From positions 19,851,657 through 19,915,656 of the forward strand of contig CM119266.1 in the NCBI GenBank assembly GCA_051294375.1: a stretch of DNA of 64,000 bases. The letters run 5' to 3'. Both the position numbers and the translations under genes were made by a program. This document shows positions 13,388 through 25,198 of the stretch, piece after piece (position 1 is the first letter of the stretch; the number at the start of each line of letters is the position of its first letter). Below the pieces are notes generated by a model that did not search any database, was not told the DNA's origin, and saw nothing but the letters and a program-made list of their open reading frames with translations. The DNA is from Paraspadella gotoi (taxonomy: Eukaryota; Chaetognatha).

Positions 13388-13466
13388 AATATACTTGACG
13401 CCGTTTCAGCGCCGAATACAATTTCGTTGGGAAATAATGGAGAGAAGAGACGTGAAAAAAAAAAAA

Positions 13467-13468
<2 letters not shown>

Positions 13469-13554
<86 letters not shown>

Positions 13555-13556
13555 AA
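13469..13556. repeat. (GAAA)n microsatellite
   Basis: About 21 units after an A-run. Confidence 0.95.
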
Positions 13557-13926
13557 AACTGAAAGAAGTGAGAATAAGTCAGCGTTGATACATATTGGAT
13601 TAAAATTATTATAGCTTCTATCACATTTGCGTTTTCAGTCGCCCAATTGAAGTCTAATCCGGAAACTGTGTTAGTTTAAGAGCTTGTATAGTTTTCCATC
13701 AGTCGGCGTTACTGCACATATAACTGAGTTGAAAATACTGTACTACTTATTCCCACAGTATATATTAAGAATATATCAACTACTACCCACTTTTGAGGAA
13801 TTTAGACAATATTTTTTATCCCGGCTTTTCAAAACAATTTTGTAAATTACAAAAAAAAAATCTGAACAAAAGAAAAAACTCTTTCTTAACGGCTGTTCCA
13901 AAAGGTATTATTCGTTAATGGATAAA

Positions 13927-13930
<4 letters not shown>

Positions 13931-14009
<79 letters not shown>
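13931..14009. repeat. (GA)n microsatellite
   Basis: GA tract with one interruption. Confidence 0.95.
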
Positions 14010-14012
<3 letters not shown>

Positions 14013-14339
14013 AACCCGATAGGAGGACTGGTGACAAGTTTGTTTATGGTGTAAGAAAAAGAAAAAATCGGTAAAAAATTTGCGGAGATCGAATGCAGAT
14101 GTGAGGAAAACTTGAGACGGACTCAGGTAGGATTAAATCGGAGGGAAAATAGGAGCAGAAAAAAAAGAGAGAGAAAGAAGCGAAAGAGAAAGAAGAGAAA
14201 GAGAAAGAATATTTAAAAAATAGAGAAGAGAAGAAGAGAAGAAAAGAAAATGTAACACAATAAGAACAGAGGTGGATCAAAATTAATAAAATTAAAAGAA
14301 TATGGCATCGGGGAGACATCTCACGACAGCTGGCGTTCC

Positions 14340-14627
14340 GAGTTTTGGACCCGCTGTGAGCACCCTATGTCACTGGCGTGCTTATACTGGCACCATCACA
14401 CTTAACCGATAAAGTATTAACTATAATAAGCATATATTAGGTGAAATAAGATATCATTTTACTGCAAAAGTATGACACGCATTAAAGGTCTTATGATAAC
14501 TCCTTTTTACTGAATTTTTACTAATTGTAAGCATTTAAAATGTAAGATGGACAAACAGACGGACAAACGGACCGACCGAAATGGGACTTATAAAGTTGTT
14601 CCGCAAGTACTCGCGGCGCAACTATGG
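14340..14627 (-). mobile_element. TIR family A copy, partial
   Basis: The right end reads agtactcgcggcgcaacta, the reverse complement of the family A 5' end, preceded by the cggaccgaccga block. The other terminus is not clear. Confidence 0.55.
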
Positions 14628-14918
14628 ATGCAAACTAATAATTAGTTTTTTCGTCTCTATTCTTTTATTTTATTTTATTAAAATTCCTCTTCCTCGTTCT
14701 CCCATTGCACATATTTTTCTCATATCTCAGTTGTTACCTCCCCTTCTCCTCGCGTTGCTCTTTCGTTTTTGTTTCGATAATTCATCTTTTTTCCCTCGAC
14801 ATTAATTCCGACTTCTTCTTATTCCACCAAAATTTCTTTTCAACTTCTCTTTTTTTTCCTTTTTCATCAATTCACCTCTAGATTCCATTTTAATTTTTTT
14901 CCAGTCCCATTCAGCTCT

Positions 14919-14949
<31 letters not shown>

Positions 14950-15599
14950 NNNNNNNNNNTCTCTCTCCATTCCCCTCTCACTCTCTTTATCAAAATCGAA
15001 TAAGAAGAAGAAAAATAGAGAAGAAAGAGGAGGAATTTCTTAATGGGAAAAACGGGGGATTTTTCTTTTTATTTTGAAACATATTTTTGCCGTCGTCGTC
15101 GTCGTCGTCGTAGAAGACGTCATCTTAGGATTACAGTTATTCTGTTGTCGTAGAACTTAAACAGAGTTGAATTTCTATCGCTCAGTTTAGTATTCAAAAA
15201 TTATTAATACTATTACAGAACTTCTAAAAAATACTAAGAATATAGAAAATTTGTAACCTTAAATTTTTTATTTAACATTTTTGTAAGTAATATTTTACAA
15301 TATGTGATTAAAAAAAATGTGGAAGGGCGGTAATCGTCGTAGACCCCCATTCTCCTCACGACTCCTGTCACCGACCATTTTTTGCACTAAAATATTTTTA
15401 ACTTAAAAATTTTTAAATTTAAAATTTTATAAAGTTTACAGTCGCAAATTTGAAACTTAAAAGTTTTAATTTTTACTAAAAAATTAAGCTTAGGTATAGT
15501 ATATTAAACTTCGTCAGGGATTATTCGTCTTTCTTTTTTAAGAGTGTGTGGGCGTAAAAAAGTGAGAGCTTGTGGAGAAATTGTTGCTTCTTTCTCAGT
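14628..15599. other. Non-coding; (TC)n with a 10-N gap
   Basis: (TC)n at 14924-14966 contains N at 14950-14959; (GTC)n at about 15090-15112. No exon. Confidence 0.5.
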
Positions 15600-15633
15600 T
15601 TGTGGAGTGAGTTCAAGTTTTAGAGCGAATTCG

Positions 15634-15660
15634 AATAACAGTTGGCGCCGAAACTCTTTG
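15634..15660 (+). other. Possible retroelement primer-binding-site remnant
   Basis: The sequence aacagttggcgccgaaactc resembles the end of an LTR (..aaca) followed by a tRNA-complementary PBS starting TGGCGCC. No matching LTR pair or polyprotein is visible, so this is weak. Confidence 0.15.
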
Positions 15661-15737
15661 TGTTAATGGCTACGGGTTTTTGATTTCAAAAAATCGTTAA
15701 GGAAGCAATAGTAATACCGTTTCTCTGCCGGCTCGAA

Positions 15738-15887
15738 ATGACTATGAAGTCCAGTGGAAAGGATTATTTTGGGAAACGCCAGAAGGGCGAGGTGATATAT
15801 AGCCGAACTCGAAAACCGTTAAATGAGCGAACGTTGACGGTGACTGCGAGTTTGAAGAGCGAGAGAATCGAGAATGGCGAAAGTTAA
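15738..15887 (+). CDS. Small ORF, 49 aa, unknown
   Basis: ATG to TAA, starting MTMKSSGKDYFGKRQKGEVI; basic and not low-complexity, unlike most frames nearby. An in-frame donor-like GGGCGAG|gtgata occurs at about 15791, so it could instead be a first exon. No family recognised. Confidence 0.2.
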   Translation: MTMKSSGKDYFGKRQKGEVIYSRTRKPLNERTLTVTASLKSERIENGES

Positions 15888-16054
15888 TAAAACTGCATAG
15901 AGATTTAGAGAAGGAAGAGCAGGAAGAGGATGAAGAAGAGAGGGTGCAGACATTAACGTTATGGCTCTTCGCTAACAAAGAATGAGACGATGTGACGAGG
16001 GAGAGAGAGAGAGAGAGAAACGTGGGCGAATTTGAAACAAAGCGAATTCCAAAT

Positions 16055-16058
<4 letters not shown>

Positions 16059-16108
<50 letters not shown>
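16059..16108. repeat. (TC)n microsatellite, with (GA)n at 16002-16018
   Basis: Opposed GA and TC tracts 40 bp apart. Confidence 0.95.
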
Positions 16109-16109
<1 letters not shown>

Positions 16110-16491
16110 TCTCTCTTTTTTTCCTCCTCCTTTTCCCCTTTTTATCAAACAACTGATTCCCAATCCTATTCTCGTTTGTTCCATAAGAATTTGTCTTTGT
16201 AATGAGTAAATGTCGATTGAGTTGGCAGTTGTTTGGACTAGGCAGGTGGGATAGCGAGAAGTGGGTTAGTAGGGGGGATATAAAATCCGGATAGTAGGAT
16301 TTTCTTGGATGTGAACGTAATTTCCTTGGTCTGTATTTAAAGCCGTTTGTGAATAAAGAAAATGGCAAGATAGAAGATGCAGAATCGAATCCGTTACAAT
16401 CCAACGATGAGAGGAATGAGATTCATTTTCTTCTGATGCTGACGACGATCTCAAAAAAATGATAATTAAACTAAACCATCGCTCTAATTAC

Positions 16492-16494
16492 ATT

Positions 16495-16570
<76 letters not shown>

Positions 16571-16574
16571 TTTT

Positions 16575-16605
<31 letters not shown>

Positions 16606-16609
16606 CTCT
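16492..16609. repeat. (TTTC)n microsatellite
   Basis: About 28 units with one interruption. Confidence 0.95.
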
Positions 16610-17860
16610 TTGATTTCTTTTTTTTTCTTTCTTTCTTTAAAATTTATTTTTTTCTCTGTCTCTATCGAACATATTCTGAATGATAAACATATTGAAATTA
16701 TTGATAAAGATATTTCGCTCTTTTTCCTTCCAAAGTCCCGAGAGAAGGGATAAGGATGTCAATAATTAGACAAACTTAATGTATTTAATTTTCAGTTATT
16801 GATGTCATTTTTAAGGTCTTTCTTATCATATACTGCTTTTTTTTTAAATTTTACTGACGATCTAGTTGTTTTGGATGTCGAAATTGTTACTAAATAATAA
16901 AAATTTTTCTTTCAGATTAAAAATTAACGAATGTTTGGGGGAAGAAGATTCGGCTCCACATAAAAAGCCAAAAAAAAAAAAAAAAAAAAAAAACTCGGCG
17001 GCGAAAAAAAAAGTACGAATCAAAAGTATAAAAAAAAAGAAAAAAAGGAGAGACGAGAAAAAAAAAAAGAAAGAAAAAGAGGCGGAATAGGAGCGTAACG
17101 AACGACGTGAACGGAACAACATAATCAGCGCGTAAAGAAAGGACTCGAGTCTCTCAATGATTGTGGAGGCGGAGAAACGAAAGCAAGAAATGTCCATCAA
17201 CCTACTGGCTCATCCCGCCACTGGTGAGCAAAGAGGGAACGGGCTGGGTTAACAAACGTGGTCGAACCCTGTTCAAGAGTTGTGTAAGGGGAGAGAGAGA
17301 GAGAGAGAAAAAAAATCCAATCGTGTTAAATTGTTTATACTACTAATGATCCACACCTTTTATCGATATGAAATTTTCTGCAATAAAAGTCCTTTATCCT
17401 AAATCGATTTTTAATACTACTTTTTTAGATAATTTGTTGTATCGACAATATTTAATGGTATATGAGAAATCGTAATTTTTTTTTAATTTTTAATTTTTAA
17501 GAAGGGAATCTGATAAATATTCAAAAGTTAGATAAAGATTACTTTTTTTTAAAAATTGATAATAAATTGTTAAAAATTTAAAAAACATTAAAAGCCATCC
17601 ACCCGTGCAAACCTTATACCTATCCTATGGGAAGCGTGAGGGTTGTTAACCATACTGGGGACTAGTCATCTTCGTAACATTGTTCCGAGCTGAGGATCCG
17701 TTATTTTTATTGCTGGCAAGGGTGATGAAAAAATTACTCGTTTAGCCAGTAAATTCTTGGATGGCTTAGAAATTAAAAATTTAATTTATCCTATGAATTG
17801 TTAAGTGGCAGACAAATTAAAAGACGTATTAAGCTCTTAAAATTCTTCAATCTCTCCCAG
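16610..17860. other. Non-coding, probably CELF-like intron
   Basis: A-rich tract at 16970-17075 and a short GA tract at 17290-17307. No exon for RRM1/2 recognised here or upstream. Confidence 0.4.
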
Positions 17861-17911
17861 GAACGTCATCTTTTCTTGGCTCCGCCATGTGGCCTGGAAA
17901 GACGAATTTAG
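17861..17911 (+). CDS. CELF-like linker exon (51 nt, candidate)
   Basis: A pyrimidine-rich acceptor (tctctcccag) precedes it and a consensus donor (gtgagt) follows. It is 51 nt, begins after one base of a split codon and ends with one base of the next. Only the frame giving [16 protein letters not shown] is both open and in phase with the next exon, where G plus GT makes Gly. No family motif is visible, so membership is inferred from splice sites and phase. Confidence 0.5.
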   Translation, partial: ERHLFLAPPCGLERRI

Positions 17912-20900
17912 GTGAGTCTTAGAATGTCTTAGAATGTTGGCTTGTTCGTGATGCTCGTTATTAAAAGTAAATTATCATACTCCGAAATAGGATCCATTTT
18001 TGGCTATATTCAACGAAAACGCTCCTATTAATTAGTATTAGTATTAATATTATGCTCAGTTGCGGAATTAAATTAGTTTTTAGCGTTAAATATAAGGTTA
18101 GGAGTTCGGGAATCTAGTGGTTTAAGGGCGTGTCATTCGCAACAATCTGTAAAAGTCTTCCCAAAATCTTCTCGTAGTTTTTCCACCCCCCGCCCCCTAG
18201 AGATTCGGGAGGCGCCTTGGCGATCTTTCCTCAGTAGCGTCTGGCGCCACCTGGTCGATGTTCTAGTCTTTGTTTTGATGCCAACGGGAATTTTAAAACC
18301 CGCTGATCTTCAGTTCAAACAAAAGTCGATCCTTCTATTTTCTTTCTTTTATTTTTCACACCTCTATTTTTTCTCTCAAATCTTTGTTTTTAGAAGTTCT
18401 TTATCTCTCTTTTTCATGAATATATTTTTTACTTCTTCTATCACAGTATGTATGTTGCTCTTTATTTTTTTTTCTTTCCTTTTCCTACTTTCTCATATAT
18501 TTTTTCAATTTTTATTTTAGCTTTTCAATTCTTTCTTTAGTTGATAAGTTTACTTTAGTTTAGCATTCTGTGCTCTTTCCAATTTGTTTTTTTTACTCTC
18601 TATTTATTTGTTTTAATTTTTAAAATTTTGCTATCTCTTTTGGATTCTTTATCGCGAGCACAGACAGTACATAGGCCGCTTTTCGGTCAGTCTTTTGGTC
18701 TATCTTTTTTCTATACCTCGGTACATTTTAAATATTTTAAATTTATAAAATATTATATTTATTTAGTTACTAGATACTTAGTAGTCAGTTATTATTCCAT
18801 AAGGCATTATTTTGTTTAGCTTTTATAAAAATATGATTACCTAATTTATGATTATCGGATATTTTTTGAATAATATTTATCAAATAAATAATATGCAATA
18901 TATTTTAAATAGTTATAAAATTATCTGGTAAACGGATCACTGAAATAAAGTCAATTCTGCGCAACCCCTTGGAATCGTCATTCCTTTATCTTCTTTTCTT
19001 TAAATTCTTTTCTTCTTTTTCTATTTTTTTATTTACAGGGTTCAGACTTGAAAATTGCCCCTTTCTAAGAAATAAAGATTTTAATTAATAAATACTATTT
19101 GATATATTTTAATTATAAAATATGATATATAAATTGATTAATAAAATCATTTTATGCTCTTGGCTGTATTAACCAAATAAGTTTAGATACAGTAAAAAGC
19201 TAGGCCAAATATTTTTCAACCACAATATAATAAAGTTTGTAAAAAATTACTTGGACTAAATCTCGGCTAATAAAAATATTATTTTGTACAACATTTTTTC
19301 TTTAACTTATCTTGTTAATTAAAATAATATCAAGAGTTTTATTTTTTTATTTTATAATCATTGAAAAATATATTAATAATTATTTTATTAATTTATTGTC
19401 TTTATTTGAAAAAATTGATCAACTAAATTCATAATTTTTATTCGATCATAAAAAAAATTTAAAAAATGTTCAAGAATATAATATTACATATAATATGTAA
19501 AAAAAGATCAATTAGGGGGACAATCTTCAAGTCAAAACCCTGTATATCTTTAATTCTTTCCTTCTTTTTTTTTTTCTGGCAGTTGATTTCCTTGTTTTGA
19601 TTTCCCCTCAGGTTTCCCGACTCCAGCGACGGCGGTGTTTTCAGCGGATCTCACTCCTTCGCCGCAGGTGAGCGTCGGCAGAAGCGTTGGTGACAGCGGA
19701 GCGTCGGCAGAGTCAGCGACGTCGGTTCCGGTGGCGGACGGCGACAAGATGACGCCGCTCGGGAAACAAATGAGAATAAGGACGAGAAGGGAAAGAGGGA
19801 GGCGAGAAGGGGAACGGTTAAAAGGAGTGATACATCGAATTTGAGTTGGTAGAACAAGAAGAGGAAAGAGTCAACAAAAGATCGAGAAATAAATAAAATA
19901 TTTGGATCGCTTTGTTTGACTTCGATGTTCGAAAAGTGTGGATTTTAACTGTAATTTAATTTATGGCCATTGTCTTCGTATTTTGCTTATGATTCTATAT
20001 ATTATATATTATATATTGTATTAGAGATAATCAAAAATTCTTAAAGGCATAAAACAGTTCCAAAATAGCTGGGCAATGTGGGCAATGTGGGCAATAAGGC
20101 GTAGTGAAAGTTACGAAAGAAAATTTTAAAGGTCAATTATGAACAACATACCATCAGTGAACATTAATTTGTTAAAAAAAATTAATTTTATGTTTTTTAA
20201 TTTTCGCAGTAGGCTATATTTATATATAGTACTATCCTTATAAAATCGAAAAATTTCAAAATAGGCTTTTCTTAATTTTGATTGAAGATTTGAATTCCTC
20301 GTCAAAAGTTGATAAAAGAAAATATAAATTATTTTTAAAAATTCTTTTATTAAGTGGGTTAAAAATTACAAAAACTATATTTAATATATAAAAAGTTAAT
20401 TTTCAGCTTAAAATATAGCTTTTTCTAATTTTTGACCCACTTAATGAAGGAATTTTTTAAAAAGAGTTATATTTCTTTTTATCAACTTTTTATGACGAAT
20501 CCAAATCTGCAAAAAAATCTTAGAAAAAACTGTTTTGAAATTTTAACATTTATTGGATTAGTACTAGTATAAATATGGCCTACTGCGTAAATTGTAAAAT
20601 TTATTATAAATTTTTTTTATAAATAAATGTTCATTAGTATAATGTTGTTTGTTCCTCACTTTTAGAATTTTAATTAAAGTTAAATTTAGAAATTTTACTA
20701 CGCCTTAGTGGGCAATGGGCATTCAACACACCCACTTAGGGATAATGTCCTCAGTTTATAATTTGTTATTTTTTTATAAATACTTATTTTATTTATTTTT
20801 TTAAAAAAATTATGCTACATATCGCAACCCTTAATTATTTCTTTAATCTCAAATATACGTATGCCCCTTTCCCTATTACAAGCTAATAACATTTTCATAT

Positions 20901-23900
20901 AATAATAATTATATATTATTTATATGATTGCAACCTTTCTTCCCTACATTTTTTTTACAGACTACCCCTAACAGCCCACTGTATCCTTCAATCAGCATGC
21001 CTCATTCCCCAAACTACATGAGCCCTAATTCCGGCGCCGCAGCCGCTGCAGCAGCCGCAGGTTTAAGCTCTGCAGCAAGTTTCGCCGCCGCCACCGCCGC
21101 TGCTGCTCCGTCTGGAGGCGGGGACCCGGGCGCAGCATCGGCCACTCCCCAACCGCCCCTCTACATATACTACCCGTCGGATGGAGCCACCGTCAGCCTC
21201 ACTTACCAACAAAACATGGCGGCGTTAGCGGCGCTGGCGTCAGGCGCCGGTGGCGGAGGCGGCGCGGTGACCACCGTCGCATCGGCGCCAAGTACGGCAG
21301 ATCCGAGCTTCGTTTTCTTGGTTTATTCTATAGAAAAAAATATATCATTTTTAATGGCGTAAATGGCTTCACTGCTTAAAAAAGAAAAAAGAAATTAATT
21401 AAATCATTAGTTACCAACCTCTTTTTAAGTCACTGAGTTAAAACTTGATTTCTTTTCGGTTCATAAAATATGTTTTAACGTTCGACACTTTTTTCCTCTT
21501 GACCTAAATTTCGTCGTCGTTTATAAAAGCGTCGACCTCGCACTCCAACAACAACAACAACAATTCGGTCTCCACTGTAGCCAGTTCTCACGGAGCACAA
21601 TCTCACCATCACCACAACACCAACGGCGCCAATGGGAACAACAACGGACCCGGCGGCATTGCTGTGGCAGCGGCGGCGGCTGCAGCGTTCCCCAACACCT
21701 CGCACCTTTCTCATTCTCATCACGGTCCCTCATTTCTTTCCTCCTCCAACAATGCCCTCAATCCCGCTGCTGCTGCCACCGCCGCCGCTCTCACCGGAGT
21801 CGGTCTCGTAGCGGCGGAAGCTTCGCCAGGTGCCGACACCCAACGCCGGGTTGTTGTCTTTTTTTTTTTTCACTTTTTGGGGGGATTTTACTTCGCCCAC
21901 TTCAAAACTTTGCACTTTTTAAAAGTTTCTTTGATATCACAAAAACGATTGACCTGAAGTGAAACGTACTAACTTTCGTCGCTAATTCTATACTATAGTC
22001 CATTTTAATAGTATTTAATTTAATGTAAAGAATGCGAAATGTTAATATTTAATGTTGAGTGTGAAAATATATTTATCAATTTCAGTAGGATTGAATTTAC
22101 AGTTTGTTTTTTTTTAATTTAACCACTATAATTTATAGTATAAACATATGTTAAAAGAATTCTTTCGAAAGATCAAAGACTATAAAAAGCTATGGTGGGT
22201 CAAGGACTCCATCCCACTTGTTTGTCAGACGGAGATGTATATTATATACGTTTTATTTCTAATTCAACAAGGTTGATTCAGTACATACATAAGCTTCAAA
22301 AAAGCTAAGTCCAAAGACATAACAAAGTTAAAGATTGCATGAAAACTACCACTATAGACAAAACAAGGTTAAAGTTATTGATTAAAATATTTCAATCATT
22401 AAAGAATGCGACTATTCTTTTGAGAACAAAATTTTTCGAACAGTAGATCTTAGCCAAGCCAAGCCACATTGAGGGGATTAGTTATCATTTCATCTACATT
22501 CGCTTCTCTCCTTATTGCTACCAAAATAAACGTTTATTAATTAAGATAATAATAATAAAATAATAATAATGATTTCAAATATTTCTAGTTTATCAATGAT
22601 TATTATTTGGGAGTTTTCATTAGAGCAATAAAAAGTATTATCAAAAGAAGATTATTAAATGATGCCATTAAAATTTCGAGCTCTCGCGACATTGTTTGCT
22701 CAAAGTATTTGATACATGAGTTCAATTAGCAAAATAATTTGTTGCTCAAATTTGGGCTTTAGAACTTTTTATATTGCTTAAATATTATCCATCTTGAAAA
22801 AGAAGATTCGTCAAATGTTTTTTGTAGTTGTAGTTTAGATTTTGATAAGGTGTTTCGATACGAGGTTGATAACTAATGATATTTTTACAGAGCTTTATGA
22901 AATTAAAAAGAAAAGGAAATAAAAGGAAATTAGCAGTGTGAAGCTATCCCGCGAAATAAGAACGTATCAAAACATCTCTGTAAAAATTTAGTTTAGTTTT
23001 ACCATCTTTCTACTTATTGTTATATTGTTATCACCCCTTTCCAAGAGTGACTTTAGGGCCGTTCGAATTTAAAGGAACTCTTTATATGATTAGAAAGTCG
23101 GTATTTTTTACTCTATGGGCTTTTCTTAAACTTTTTTTGGTGGCCTTTTAAGTTTTGAGTTATGGGGAGAATTATGCATTTCAAGTTCTTATTGAATTAA
23201 AATTTGAAACACAAATCATAAAAATTGTACAATAATAAAAGTCTTTAAAAAATTTATTAAATTATTGAGTCATATTTAAACATAGTATAAAATTGTAAAA
23301 ATAGTAAAAAATTCAAAAATTGATTGTTTAACATTTTCATAGAAGATTTGAAATCTTTGTAAAAAGTTGTTCTTTTTTAAAAATTTTGTTTTTGAGTTAG
23401 TTTAATATATCAAAAACTGATTTTTTATGCTAAAAATTAAATTTGAATCTTAATTTCAAAGTTTTTTCAATTTTTGACCCTTTTATGATGACTCCAAATC
23501 TATCAATATTTTTTGGAAATAAATTTTATATTGGACTATTTAGATGGTTAGTACTATGTATAAAACTGCCGAAATTTTAAACATACTTTTTAAAAGATAT
23601 TTTTTTATCAGATATCTTTTATTAAATAATATTTTTCTTGATTTATTTTACGATTTATCACGTCACCCAATTAAGCACTAAGCACAAAAGCGTAGCAAAA
23701 GTTTTAAAATCAAGTAGAATAAAAAAATTCGAATAGTAGATCATAAAGAGGCTTGTACCTGTAAACACTTTTAAATAACAAAATCTTTTTTTTTATTTTT
23801 CAATGATGAAGTAGCCCATTGAAAATATCAAATGGTTTTTGCTTAGTTTAAAAGCAGATTCAAATTCCTCACGAAAAGTTATTGAAAGGAAACATAACTC

Positions 23901-25167
23901 TTTTTAAAAAATATTTTATTAAGTGGGTTAAAATCCTAAAATTAAATTTGATTATACTAGTATACTATGAACTTTTTATAAGAAATTAGTTTCTGCTTTC
24001 AAAAATAAGGAAAAACTATTTGAAGGGTTTTTTCCAAACTTTATTATAGTACTTTATAAAGCCAAGAACAGAAAAATATATAATTTTTGAAATTAATTTA
24101 TTAGCATAATTGCAAAATTACTTGTTTTACTATTTTAAGTTCTAGATTTTAAAATATTACAAACTTGGATGCTAAGTCAAGGATTGAAATATAAATTTTA
24201 AAATTGAGTTACAGTAGAACCTAGAAGGCGTTTTAACTCTTTTCGACGGTCTCCATGTATCGCTCATTTAAAATATTTACTAGTTTAGTTTCATTCTCTC
24301 GATCTTTGAATTTCTGCCCTACCTCTTGTTTAGGCATTGCCCCCACCGCCGTCTACCCTTGCAGCATCCCATACGCCGCAACTTTTCCCGGTGCTTTTCC
24401 CGCAGGTGAGCTGGCGAAAAACTCGCGATAAAAAAGTTTTTAGATCAATAATTAATAACTATTTTTTTAAATTTTAATGTTTTTATTTTTTTTCAATCGT
24501 CCCCGTCTCTCTCGCTTTCCCTCATCCGGAATCATCAATATCATCAGCGCTCAATTTGTCGTCGTCGTTGGGTAAGTAATCCAATACGAAAATGTATTAC
24601 ATTGATTCAACGAGAGTGAGAGCGAGAGAGAAAGAGAGAGAGAGAGAGAATGAAGGAGACGGAGAGCGGGATTTCAATTTGACTCCTGATTAATTATCAC
24701 CACAACCTCTCACAGTTGCCCACAACCCAGCGGGCAAGCAGACGGAGGGCCCCGAGGGTTCGAATCTCTTCATTTATCACCTACCTCAAGAATTCACAGA
24801 CGAGGACCTGACTCATACATTCCTGCCTTTCGGCAATGTGATCTCAGCTAAAGTCTTCATCGACAAACAAACAAAGGTTAAACCTCATCCAATATGCAGT
24901 CAGGATATTCGTGTTAGCACGTGGCATTTATAAAAATTATGTTATAGCTAGGAGTATACTTAAAACCTTGATAATCAATATGTAATTAGGGAGGTTTTAT
25001 TGGTATCACGAAGACGTAAATATCACTTTTCAGATGAGCAAGTGTTTTGGTTTCGTGTCGTACGATAACCCGATCTCGGCTCAAGCGGCGATCCACGCTA
25101 TGAACGGTTTCCAGATTGGAATGAAGAGATTGAAGGTGGGAACATTAATAATAAATAATAAATAATA

Positions 25168-25198
<31 letters not shown>

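Noticed and set aside
16862-17200. Lys-rich (plus) and Phe-rich (minus) frames
   Set aside because: A-run and its complement; no exon signals.
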